Assembly: GCF_002198735.1 (NCBI RefSeq)
Contig: NZ_MWLO01000091.1
Span: forward strand, 1 to 43,176
DNA from: Ideonella sp. A 288
GTDB lineage: Bacteria > Pseudomonadota > Gammaproteobacteria > Burkholderiales > Burkholderiaceae_C
Length of the DNA: 43,176 bases
Direction of reading: 5' to 3'
Under the pieces are notes generated by a model. That model was not told the origin of the DNA. It searched no databases and saw only the letters and a list, made by a program, of their open reading frames with translations. The position numbers and the translations under genes were made by a program. This document shows, one piece after another, positions 33,941 through 43,176 of the stretch. The stretch's first letter is position 1; the number at the start of each line of letters is the position of its first letter.

Positions 33941-35581
33941 TCACAGCGGCGCCAGCCCCTCGCCGCGCAGGCCCACCAGCAGCGCGCGGCCGCCAGGCTC
34001 GACGCGGAACTCGCCGTACTTCGCCGCGGCCCAGCGCGCGGCCTCGCCCTCGCGGAAGAACCACGCGTCGGTGACGACGATCCAGCGGCCGTCCTTCGGC
34101 GTCAGCTGCAGTCGCAGTTCGTCCGCGGCCAGCGGCCGGCCGTCGTCGACGCGCAGCAGCGTGGCCACGCCGCGGCCGTCGCGCCGGGCCACCACCACCG
34201 GCCGGGCGCCGGTGAGCAGCCCGTCGGCCGTGGCCTGCACGGCGTCGGGCACGCGGAAGTTCAGCCGCATGAAGTCGCCCTGCATCAGCGAGCGCGGGTC
34301 GGCGGGCGCCAGTTCGACGAACACCGGTTGCCCGTCCGCGATCAGGTTCTCTTTCTGCCACGCGCCGACGTTGGCCACGGCCAGCGCCAGCAGTGCACTG
34401 GCGGCGATGGCCAAGCGCGGTCCGAGACCGTCGCCGCGGGGTGCCGCTGCCGAGGCCGGCGGCGGTGGGCCGGCGCGGCGATCGGCGCGGCCGGCCCACC
34501 AGGCCAGCGCGCCCAGCACGGCTCCGGCGGCGACCAGCACCACGGCCTTGGTCGACAGCGGCCAGGCCAGGGTGTAGTAGAACGCGCCGACGGTCCACAC
34601 CGCGGCCAGCGCCGCCGCCGCGGCCCGCCGCCATCGTGCGCTGGTGGCACAGGCCGCCAGCACCAGCAGCACCGCCCCCAGCGCGGGCATGAACCACGCC
34701 AGCACCAGCAGTGCCGCGGCCACGCCGATCAGCCACGGGCGGCGCACCGCCGGCCACCGGTGGGCGGTCCAGGCCGCGGCGGCCAGGGCCAGCAGCAGCG
34801 ACACGCCCTGCGCCAGGCCCAGGCCGACCGTGGCCGACGTGCGCATCGCCGACGACCGCAGCACCTCGCCGGGCAGCCCGCCGCCCAGGCTGCCGCCGAC
34901 CAGGAAGGCCATGCCCGACCACCAGGCCAGGCCTGCCAGCGTGGCCAGCACCCAACCGGTGGACACCGATTCCAGCAGCGCCGCCAGGCGCGCACGGGCG
35001 CCATCGACGAGTGCCCGCTGCTGCACCGCGGTGGCCAGCAGCCACAGCGCCAGGGCCAGGTGCCAGGCCAGCCAGAGGCGCAGCGATTGCGGCGCGCCCC
35101 AGTGGCCGCGCAGGCAAGCCACCGCCAGCAGTGCGGCCGCCGCAGCGCCCAGCAGCGCGCGCAGCCAGGCCTGGGCCACCCCCGCCGCGACGGCCAGCGC
35201 CAGGGCCGCCAGCAGCGCCGCGGCGGCCGCGTCCGGCAGGTCGCGGAACAGGCCGAAGCCCAGTCCCCCTCCGCCCACCAGCAGCGCCGGCACGGCCAGT
35301 TGCTCGGCGAAGGCCGACACCCCGGACGAGCGCAGCACCACCAGCGCGCCGGCCAGCACCAGCCCGCCGGCGAGGTAAGGGCCGGCGCTGCGGCCGATCA
35401 GGTCGCCGAACAGCAGGCCCACCACCCCCAGCAGCGGCACCGCCGCCAGCCAGGCGCCCAGCGCGGTGAGCAGCACCACCGGCCACGGGCGGGCGTCCGG
35501 CGCGGGCGGCGTGGCCGTCGGCGGGAGCAGTCCGTTGTCGATGGCCGCGCGCAGCACGGCGTCGAGGCGTGGCGCGGTCAT
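33941..35581 (-). CDS. DUF4401 - GDYXXLXY fusion membrane protein
   Basis: A 546-residue membrane protein. The first 370 residues form about 9-12 hydrophobic segments of the DUF4401 type (opening MTAPRLDAVLRAAIDNGLLP). The last 160 form a periplasmic GDYXXLXY domain, in which the motif is GDFMRLNF (QGDFMRLNFRVP) in place of GDYxxLxY. In many bacteria these are two separate genes; here they are one. ATG overlaps the stop of the DUF2157 gene (ATGA). Function unknown; the co-occurrence of the three domains suggests a complex. Confidence 0.85.
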   Translation of the reverse strand: MTAPRLDAVLRAAIDNGLLPPTATPPAPDARPWPVVLLTALGAWLAAVPLLGVVGLLFGDLIGRSAGPYLAGGLVLAGALVVLRSSGVSAFAEQLAVPALLVGGGGLGFGLFRDLPDAAAAALLAALALAVAAGVAQAWLRALLGAAAAALLAVACLRGHWGAPQSLRLWLAWHLALALWLLATAVQQRALVDGARARLAALLESVSTGWVLATLAGLAWWSGMAFLVGGSLGGGLPGEVLRSSAMRTSATVGLGLAQGVSLLLALAAAAWTAHRWPAVRRPWLIGVAAALLVLAWFMPALGAVLLVLAACATSARWRRAAAAALAAVWTVGAFYYTLAWPLSTKAVVLVAAGAVLGALAWWAGRADRRAGPPPPASAAAPRGDGLGPRLAIAASALLALAVANVGAWQKENLIADGQPVFVELAPADPRSLMQGDFMRLNFRVPDAVQATADGLLTGARPVVVARRDGRGVATLLRVDDGRPLAADELRLQLTPKDGRWIVVTDAWFFREGEAARWAAAKYGEFRVEPGGRALLVGLRGEGLAPL

Positions 35582-36558
35582 GTCCTGCCCTCCATGGCAC
35601 GCTGGGCGCGCGCCCGCCGCAGCACGAAGGCCACGGTGGCCGCCAGCAGCGCTGCGGCGGCCAGGCCCAGCAGCAGCAGTGTGCCGATCGGGTCGCGGCC
35701 GTCGTGCCGGTCGAACAGTGCGCGCGTCAGGCCGGCCACCAGCAGGCCGTCGATCGCCAGGGCCGCCGCGCTGAGGCCGTACAGGTCGAAGCCGCGCGCA
35801 CTGGCCTGCCAGGCCGCGGCCGCGGCCAGCACCGCCAACCCCAGCGGGTAATGGGTGCCGACGTGCTCGTGGAACAACCCGCCCAGCGCGGTGAGCGTGA
35901 CCACCCCCACCGCCAGCGTCAGCGCGGTGCGCTGCGACCACACGCCGGCCCCGGTGACGGGCCGCCACCGGGCATCCAGTGCCCCCACCACGGCCCAGGC
36001 GCCGCCCCAGCCCGCCAGGTGCACCCAAAGGTCGTCGGGCTCCACCCGCCAGCGGTGGCCGGTGTGCGCCTGCACCCACAGCGACAGCGCCGTCAGCACC
36101 ACCAGCGCCCAGGGCGCCCACAGCACGTCGCTGCGCACGCCCAGGCACAGCGGCAGCGCCAGCGCGGCCCACAGCGCGAACAGCTGCCACGCGTCGGCGC
36201 CGGTCTGGTAGGTCTGGCCGAAGTGCGCGAACAGGCCGCCGATGGCCAGCAGCGCCAGCAGCCCCAGCGGCGCGCGCGCGGCCGGCCGCCACAGCGCGCC
36301 TGCGCACATCGCCAGCACCACGCCCTCGATCAGCGCGAAGCGGCCGAAGCGGCCCAGCGTGTCCCAGTGGGCCGCCACCCAGAACACCAGCCCCAGCCCG
36401 ACGAGCGCCGCCCCCAGCACCGCCACGCCGCGCTGCAGCCGCGGCGCCAACGCGGCCGGCGCGTCGTGCAGGCCGGCCAGGTGCTCCAGGCGGCGGGTGG
36501 CTTCGGCATCGAGGCGGTGCGCTGCCGCGAGCCGGTAAAGCGCCAGGCGCATGTCCAT
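35578..36558 (-). CDS. DUF2157 membrane protein
   Basis: A 326-residue protein with a short cytosolic N-terminal helix region (MRLALYRLAAAHRLDAEATR) and then about 8-10 membrane segments, including GLGLVFWVAAHWDTLGRFGR and GLFAHFGQTYQTGADAWQLF, which are DUF2157 signatures. It is translationally coupled to the DUF4401-GDYXXLXY gene. The ATG at 36558 (MDMRLAL) is used; 36552 and 36591 are alternatives. Confidence 0.85.
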   Translation of the reverse strand: MDMRLALYRLAAAHRLDAEATRRLEHLAGLHDAPAALAPRLQRGVAVLGAALVGLGLVFWVAAHWDTLGRFGRFALIEGVVLAMCAGALWRPAARAPLGLLALLAIGGLFAHFGQTYQTGADAWQLFALWAALALPLCLGVRSDVLWAPWALVVLTALSLWVQAHTGHRWRVEPDDLWVHLAGWGGAWAVVGALDARWRPVTGAGVWSQRTALTLAVGVVTLTALGGLFHEHVGTHYPLGLAVLAAAAAWQASARGFDLYGLSAAALAIDGLLVAGLTRALFDRHDGRDPIGTLLLLGLAAAALLAATVAFVLRRARAQRAMEGRT

Positions 36559-36887
36559 GGGGGGCCTGTGGGTGGTGGCGATGGTGGGCATCGTAGGCGC
36601 GCGGTCGACCAGGCGGCGGGCCATCGGGGGTGGATTGCCCCGCGAGACCGGTGGGCGCGTCCGGCGATACGCCCTGCCGCCGCGAACGCGCGGCCTGGCC
36701 GTCCCGAAGACGGCGTCGAGGTGGACGCTCCACCATCGCGCCATCAGCGCCCGGCGCAGGAGATTTCTCGACGCCCGGGACACCGCTTCGGCCATGGTCG
36801 CGCGAACGGCGCGGCAAGGGGCGAAGAGGCGACGGGCGGAGCCCGCACCGCCGTGCTGGGCCTGAGGAGCATTGCATACTCGCGGCC
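36559..36887. other. Divergent intergenic region
   Basis: 329 bp between the DUF2157 gene and the ketopantoate-reductase-like gene. TGAGGAG at 36863-36869 may be the ribosome site for the latter, although 18 nt before its ATG. No repeat, hairpin or confident promoter was recognised. Confidence 0.45.
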
Positions 36888-37892
36888 ATGCCGACGCTCC
36901 CACCCGTTCCGCCCGCCGCGCCCGCCAGCGCTGCGCTGCAGGCCAGCGCCGCGTTCCACAGCATCGCCGTGGTCGGCGCCGGCGCCGTCGGCAGCTTCTT
37001 CGGCGCGATGCTGGCGCGCGCCGGCCATGCGGTCACGCTGATCGCCCGCCCGGCGCATGTGCAGGCCATCGAGGCCCATGGCCTGGCGCTGCACCGCGGC
37101 GGCACGGTCGAGTTCGTGCGCGTGGCCGCCACCACCGAGCTGGCGGCCGTGCGCGGCGCCGACCTGGTGCTGTTCTGCGTGAAGTCCACCGACACCGACG
37201 CGGTGGCCCGCGAGATGGCGCCGCTGCTGTCCGACGGCGCCGTGGTGCTGAGCCTGCAGAACGGCGTCGACAACCCGCAGGCCATCGCGCGGCACGTGCG
37301 GCAGATGGTGGTGCCAGTGGTCGTCTACGTGGCCACCGCGATGCCCTCGCCGGGCGTGGTGCAGCACTTCGGCCGCGGTGATCTGGTGATCGGCCCGATC
37401 GACGCCCAGGCCGCGGACGACCCGGCGCAGCAGCAGTGCCTGCAGGCCGTGGCCGCCCTGTTCGCCGCGTCCGGCGTGCCGGTGCAGGTGTCGCCCGACG
37501 TGATGGGCGAGCTGTGGCGCAAGCTGATGGTGAACTGCGCCTACAACGCGATCTCGGGCCTGGCCCAGGCGCCCTACGGCCGCATGGCCGAGCTGCCCGC
37601 GATCCGCGAACTGCAGCAGGCGGTGGTGCGCGAGGTGGTGGCCGTGGCGCAGGCCGAGGGCCAGCGCCTGCCGCTCGACGCCGCGCTGGCGGCGATGTCG
37701 CACATCGCCGTGGCGATGCCGGCGCAGCTGTCGTCCACCGCGCAGGACATGGCGCGCCACAAGCCCAGCGAGATCGACCACCTCAACGGCTACGTGGCCC
37801 GGCGCGGCGCCGAGCTCGGCGTGCCGACCCCGGTGAACCAGGCGCTGTGGGCGCTGGTCAAGTTGGTGGAAGCCAGCCGCGCGGCCGGCTGA
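36888..37892 (+). CDS. panE: Ketopantoate reductase family protein
   Basis: A 334-residue NADPH-dependent reductase. The Rossmann motif is VVGAGAVGSFFGAMLARAG (about 28-46). The PanE active-site lysine is in WRKLMVNCAYNAISGLA, and the C-terminal helix block SEIDHLNGYVARRGAELGVP matches the substrate-binding Glu/Asn region. The family makes pantoate for CoA, but many paralogues reduce other 2-oxoacids. This one sits 32 bp before an APH-fold kinase and an enolase paralogue, so the substrate may differ. An N-terminal extension of about 20 Pro/Ala-rich residues precedes the first strand. The start is not certain. Confidence 0.82.
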   Translation: MPTLPPVPPAAPASAALQASAAFHSIAVVGAGAVGSFFGAMLARAGHAVTLIARPAHVQAIEAHGLALHRGGTVEFVRVAATTELAAVRGADLVLFCVKSTDTDAVAREMAPLLSDGAVVLSLQNGVDNPQAIARHVRQMVVPVVVYVATAMPSPGVVQHFGRGDLVIGPIDAQAADDPAQQQCLQAVAALFAASGVPVQVSPDVMGELWRKLMVNCAYNAISGLAQAPYGRMAELPAIRELQQAVVREVVAVAQAEGQRLPLDAALAAMSHIAVAMPAQLSSTAQDMARHKPSEIDHLNGYVARRGAELGVPTPVNQALWALVKLVEASRAAG

Positions 37893-37924
37893 GCCGCGGC
37901 GCCGCTGTTCCGCCCCGACGCACG

Positions 37925-38938
37925 ATGCCCGACGCCCGCCCCGCCGTGCCGCCCGAATTCGCGCAGGCGCTGCACGAGCTGGGCCTGGCCGGCCGCAGCG
38001 TGCTCACCGGCGAGCCCTTGACCGGTGGCGTGTCGTCCGACATCTGGCGCCTCGACACCTCGCAGGGGCCGGTGTGCGCCAAGCGGGCGCTGGCCCGGCT
38101 GCGCGTGGCCGCCGACTGGCGGGCGCCGATCGAGCGCAACCGCTACGAGGCACGCTGGATGCAGGTGGCCGACGCCGCGGTGCCGGGCTGCGCGCCGCGG
38201 GTGCTGGGCCAGCACCCGGCGCTGGGCGTGCTGGTGATGAGCTGGCTGCCGCCCGACGACCACCCGCTGTGGAAGGCGCAGCTGCGAGACGGCCAGGCCG
38301 ATCTGGCCACGGCGCAGGCGGTGGGCCGCACGCTGGTGCGCATCCACGCCCATTCGGCGGCGCGGCCGGCGCTGGCCGCGCAGTTCGACACCGACCGCAT
38401 CTTCTTCGACATCCGGCTCGAGCCCTACCTGCTGGCCACCGCGGCGCGGCACCCCGACCTGGCACCACAGCTGCGGGCGCTGGTGGCGCAGACGCAGTCG
38501 CATCCCCTGGCGCTGGTGCACGGCGACGTCAGCCCGAAGAACATCCTCGTCGGCCCGCAGGGGCCGGTGCTGCTGGACGCCGAATGCGCCTGGTGGGGCG
38601 ACCCGGCCTTCGACCTGGCGTTCTGCCTGAACCACCTGCTGCTGAAGTGCCTGTGGCAGCCGCCGGCCACCGCGGCCTTCCTGGCCTGCTTCGCCGCGCT
38701 GGCCGAGGCCTACCTGCAGGGCGTCGACTGGGAACCGTGCGTGGCCCTGGAACAGCGCGCCGCCGCCCTGTTGCCGGGGCTGCTGCTGGCGCGGGTGGAC
38801 GGCAAGTCGCCGGTCGAGTACCTGACGGCCGACGCGCCGCGCGAGGTGGTGCGCCGCACCGCGCGGGCCTTGCTGCAACAGCCGGTCGCGCAGCTCCATC
38901 GGGTGAGCGCGGCCTGGCAACGGGAGCATCCGACATGA
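37925..38938 (+). CDS. APH-fold small-molecule kinase
   Basis: A 337-residue kinase of the aminoglycoside phosphotransferase/choline kinase fold. LTGGVSSDIWRLDT (33-45) is the nucleotide loop, VCAKRALARLR gives the ATP-binding Lys, and LALVHGDVSPKNILV (196-209) is the catalytic loop (D201, N206). LLDAECAWWGDPAFDLAF replaces the DFG-like metal site. Substrate unknown; sugar-, polyol- or hydroxyacid-type substrates are possible, and an aminoglycoside is unlikely. Its stop overlaps the enolase-paralogue start by ATGA, indicating that its product is used by that enzyme. Confidence 0.8.
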   Translation: MPDARPAVPPEFAQALHELGLAGRSVLTGEPLTGGVSSDIWRLDTSQGPVCAKRALARLRVAADWRAPIERNRYEARWMQVADAAVPGCAPRVLGQHPALGVLVMSWLPPDDHPLWKAQLRDGQADLATAQAVGRTLVRIHAHSAARPALAAQFDTDRIFFDIRLEPYLLATAARHPDLAPQLRALVAQTQSHPLALVHGDVSPKNILVGPQGPVLLDAECAWWGDPAFDLAFCLNHLLLKCLWQPPATAAFLACFAALAEAYLQGVDWEPCVALEQRAAALLPGLLLARVDGKSPVEYLTADAPREVVRRTARALLQQPVAQLHRVSAAWQREHPT

Positions 38939-40221
38939 CCACCGCCTGCTCGATCCTCAGCGTCCACGGCCGGCGCGTCTGGGACAGCCGCGGCCGCCCC
39001 ACCGTGGAGGCCGAGGTGACGCTGAACGACGGCTCGGTGGGCCGCGCCATCGTGCCGGCCGGCGCCAGCAAGGGCACGCGCGAGGCGCTCGAGCTGCGCG
39101 ACCACGGCGAGGCCTTCGGCGGGCTCGACGTGCAGCGCGCGCTGGGCCATGTCAACCGCACGATCGGCCGCGCCGTGCGCGGCATGGCCGCCGACGACCA
39201 GGCCGCGATCGACGCCTGGCTCATCGCGCTGGACGGCACGCCGGGCAAGTCGCGGCTGGGGGCGAACGCCACGCTGGCGGTGTCGATGGCGGCGGCGCAC
39301 GCGGTGGCGGCGTCGCGCGGCGTGCCGCTCTACCAGTCGCTCGGCGGCGCCGAAGCCGTGCTGCTGCCGATGCCGCAGATCCAGATCTTCGGCGGCGGCG
39401 CGCACGCCGGCCGCCGCGTCGACATCCAGGACTTCATGGTGGTGTGCCCCGGCGCCGGCAGCTTTGCGCAGGCGCTGGAGTGGACGGCCGAGGTCTACCG
39501 CCACGCCGGCCTGCTGATGCAGTCGCGCGGCGCGCTGGCCGGCGTGGCCGACGAGGGCGGCTGGTGGCCCTCGTTCGACAGCAACGAGCAGGCGCTGGAG
39601 GCGCTGGTGGCATCGATCGAGCGCGCCGGCTTCGTGCCCGGCGAGCAGGTGGCCATCGCGCTGGACATCGCGGCCAGCGACTTCGGCAGCAATGGCCGCT
39701 ACACGCTGGGGCTGGAGCGCCGCGAGCTGGACAGCGACGGCCTGATCGAGCTGCTGCTGCGCTGGTGCGAGCGCTTCCCCATCGCCAGCATCGAAGACCC
39801 GCTGGCCGAGGACGACCCGGCCGCCTTCGCACGCTTCACCCGCGCGGTGGGCCACCGCCTGCAGGTGGTGGGCGACGACTTCCTGGTGTCGAGCGCCGAA
39901 CTGGTGCAGCAGGCCGCCGCCGCGGGCGCGGCCAACACCGTGCTGCTCAAGCCCAACCAGCGCGGCACGCTCACCGAGACCCTGCAGTGCTGGGACGCCG
40001 CGCGCGCGCTGGGCTATGCCGGCATCGTCTCGGCGCGCTCGGGCGAGACCGAGGACACCACCATCGTGCACCTGGCCATCGCCTGGCAGGCCGGCCAGCT
40101 GAAGGTGGGCTCGTTCGCCCGCGGCGAGCGCATGGCCAAGTGGAACGAGGCGCTGCGCATCGAAGAGCGCCTGGGCACGCGCGCCCGCTTCGCCGGCGCC
40201 GGCGTGTTCGGCCGCTGCTGA
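38935..40221 (+). CDS. Divergent enolase paralogue
   Basis: A 428-residue member of the enolase proper family (usual length about 430). It keeps RRVWDSRGRPTVEAEV, GASKG, H157, the VADEGG catalytic Glu (E207), the IEDPLAEDD and VGDDFLV metal sites, K339 (LLKPNQRGTLTET) and K390 (LKVGS). It departs at two active-site positions: VSARSGETED has Ala367 where enolases have the loop His (yeast H373), and VDIQDFM has Asp166 where they have Glu168. The GGAHAGRR loop also replaces the usual HADNN. Genuine 2-phosphoglycerate dehydration may be weak or absent; a related phospho-hydroxyacid is a possible substrate. The housekeeping eno would be elsewhere. It starts inside the kinase stop codon. Confidence 0.85.
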   Translation: MTTACSILSVHGRRVWDSRGRPTVEAEVTLNDGSVGRAIVPAGASKGTREALELRDHGEAFGGLDVQRALGHVNRTIGRAVRGMAADDQAAIDAWLIALDGTPGKSRLGANATLAVSMAAAHAVAASRGVPLYQSLGGAEAVLLPMPQIQIFGGGAHAGRRVDIQDFMVVCPGAGSFAQALEWTAEVYRHAGLLMQSRGALAGVADEGGWWPSFDSNEQALEALVASIERAGFVPGEQVAIALDIAASDFGSNGRYTLGLERRELDSDGLIELLLRWCERFPIASIEDPLAEDDPAAFARFTRAVGHRLQVVGDDFLVSSAELVQQAAAAGAANTVLLKPNQRGTLTETLQCWDAARALGYAGIVSARSGETEDTTIVHLAIAWQAGQLKVGSFARGERMAKWNEALRIEERLGTRARFAGAGVFGRC

Positions 40222-40284
40222 GCGCCCCCAAAGGCCAGGCTGCGTCCAGCCGGCCCGCCGTGCCGTCGCAAGGCATCGGCCCGA

Positions 40285-41579
<1,295 letters not shown>

Positions 41580-41580
41580 C

Positions 41581-42594
<1,014 letters not shown>

Positions 42595-42600
42595 AATGAA

Positions 42601-42740
42601 GCCCCCACGCTCTCTTCGTTCGCTGGCCCCCGAGGGGGCGGTCACAAGCCAATGTGGCTCTGCCACTTTGCTTGACCCCCGCGGGGGGCGGGCTGGGCGC
42701 AGCCCGGCCCTGGGGGCGGTCAGTTCCTTCGGAACGGCCG
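42601..42740. repeat. GC-rich interspersed repeat between bkdA2 and bkdB
   Basis: A compact string of hairpins: GCCCCC-GA-GGGGGC (42626-42639), the palindrome CCCCCGCGGGGG (42676-42687), GGGCT-N6-AGCCC, and GTTCC-TTC-GGAAC. The opening CCCCCACGCTC...TTCG.TCGCTG followed by the C/G stem is a pattern I recall as repeated in Burkholderiales chromosomes. It fills nearly the whole intergenic gap inside the operon and may attenuate bkdB expression. Confidence 0.6.
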
Positions 42741-42752
42741 GGCGGTACTGAG

Positions 42753-43176
42753 ATGGCCACCGACCGCGTGATCAAGGTGCCCGATGTCGGCGAGGGCGTG
42801 GCCGAGGTCGAACTCGTCGCCTGGCACGTGCAGCCCGGCGACAGCGTGGCCGAGGACCAGATCCTGGCCGATGTGATGACCGACAAGGCCAGCGTCGAGA
42901 TCCCGTCGCCGGTGGCCGGCCGGGTGCTGGCACTGGGCGGCGTGGTGGGGCAGACGCTGGCGGTGGGTGCCGAGCTGATCCGCCTCGAGGTGGCGGCGGC
43001 AGGGACGACCGCGGCGCCCGCCAGCACCCCGGCGCCGGCCGCGGCACCGGCGCCAGCGTTGGCCGCGGCCAGCCCAACGCCGACGCCGACGCCCGCCCCA
43101 CCGGCCGCAACGGCCACCGCACCGCCGGTTGCAGCGTCTCCGACCCCGCCGGCCCCGCGCGGTGCCGCGCCGCAGC
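42753..43176 (+). CDS. bkdB: Branched-chain 2-oxoacid dehydrogenase E2, partial
   Basis: The first 141 codons of the dihydrolipoyl acyltransferase, cut by the window end. One lipoyl domain (residues 4-80) has the lipoylated K45 in DVMTDKASVEIPSPVAG, and a long Ala/Pro/Thr-rich mobile linker begins near residue 84. The peripheral-subunit-binding and catalytic domains lie beyond the window. The ATG at 42753 follows the repeat with only a weak ribosome site. Confidence 0.93.
   Translation, partial: MATDRVIKVPDVGEGVAEVELVAWHVQPGDSVAEDQILADVMTDKASVEIPSPVAGRVLALGGVVGQTLAVGAELIRLEVAAAGTTAAPASTPAPAAAPAPALAAASPTPTPTPAPPAATATAPPVAASPTPPAPRGAAPQ

Overview
The window is GC-rich DNA (roughly 70% G+C by eye) from a betaproteobacterium, most likely a Burkholderiales member of the Rubrivivax/Leptothrix/Ideonella type. 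This rests on the very high G+C, the codon use, bkd proteins close to the Pseudomonas/Burkholderiales type, a PEP-CTERM protein, and a GC-rich repeat whose opening sequence I recall from Burkholderiales genomes. No tRNA, rRNA, IS element, phage gene or CRISPR array was seen.

Layout. (1) 0.15-6.5 kb: alanine catabolism. A TyrR/PhhR-type enhancer-binding activator (minus strand) diverges from D-amino-acid dehydrogenase (dadA), a Na+/alanine symporter and a catabolic alanine racemase. A textbook sigma-54 promoter lies just upstream of dadA. (2) 6.7-8.1 kb: three tandem small heat-shock proteins behind a sigma-32-like promoter, closed by a strong hairpin. (3) 8.4-15.3 kb: a run of mostly independent single-domain genes: Tat-type cupin, RibD_C reductase, isochorismatase-like hydrolase, two GNATs, methyltransferase, alpha/beta hydrolase, GFA, VOC and a second cupin. 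Several have a similar TTGGC-N17-TA promoter-like sequence. (4) 15.4-17.1 kb: an EptA-type lipid A phosphoethanolamine transferase. (5) 17.3-24.4 kb: a stress/envelope block with two small membrane proteins, an NhaR-type LysR regulator, TerB-like pieces, a metallophosphoesterase, a lipid kinase, YqhA, DUF3616 and an HPF-like protein. This block is flanked by direct copies of a 24-bp sequence, and a terC gene is cut off exactly at the left copy, so it looks like an inserted segment. (6) 24.5-28.3 kb: two ECF sigma loci. One is an ECF sigma / small membrane protein / signal peptidase I operon. The other is a DGPF (YCII) protein with an ECF42-type sigma factor and an ECF42-like promoter. (7) 28.6-36.6 kb: an unknown coupled cysteine-containing gene pair, a PEP-CTERM protein, a GST, TapT, a cation efflux protein, and a DUF2157 / DUF4401-GDYXXLXY membrane pair. 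(8) 36.9-43.2 kb: a ketopantoate-reductase-family protein, an APH-fold kinase and a divergent enolase paralogue, followed by the branched-chain 2-oxoacid dehydrogenase genes bkdA1, bkdA2 and the start of bkdB, which runs off the window.

The strongest candidates for something undescribed are the kinase/enolase-paralogue module at 36.9-40.2 kb, where the enolase-type active-site His is Ala and one catalytic Glu is Asp, and the 7-kb block bounded by direct repeats. The sigma-54/TyrR-type control of D-alanine catabolism and a probably leaderless GFA gene are smaller points of interest. All functional calls are from reading sequence and from memory of families; no database search was run.
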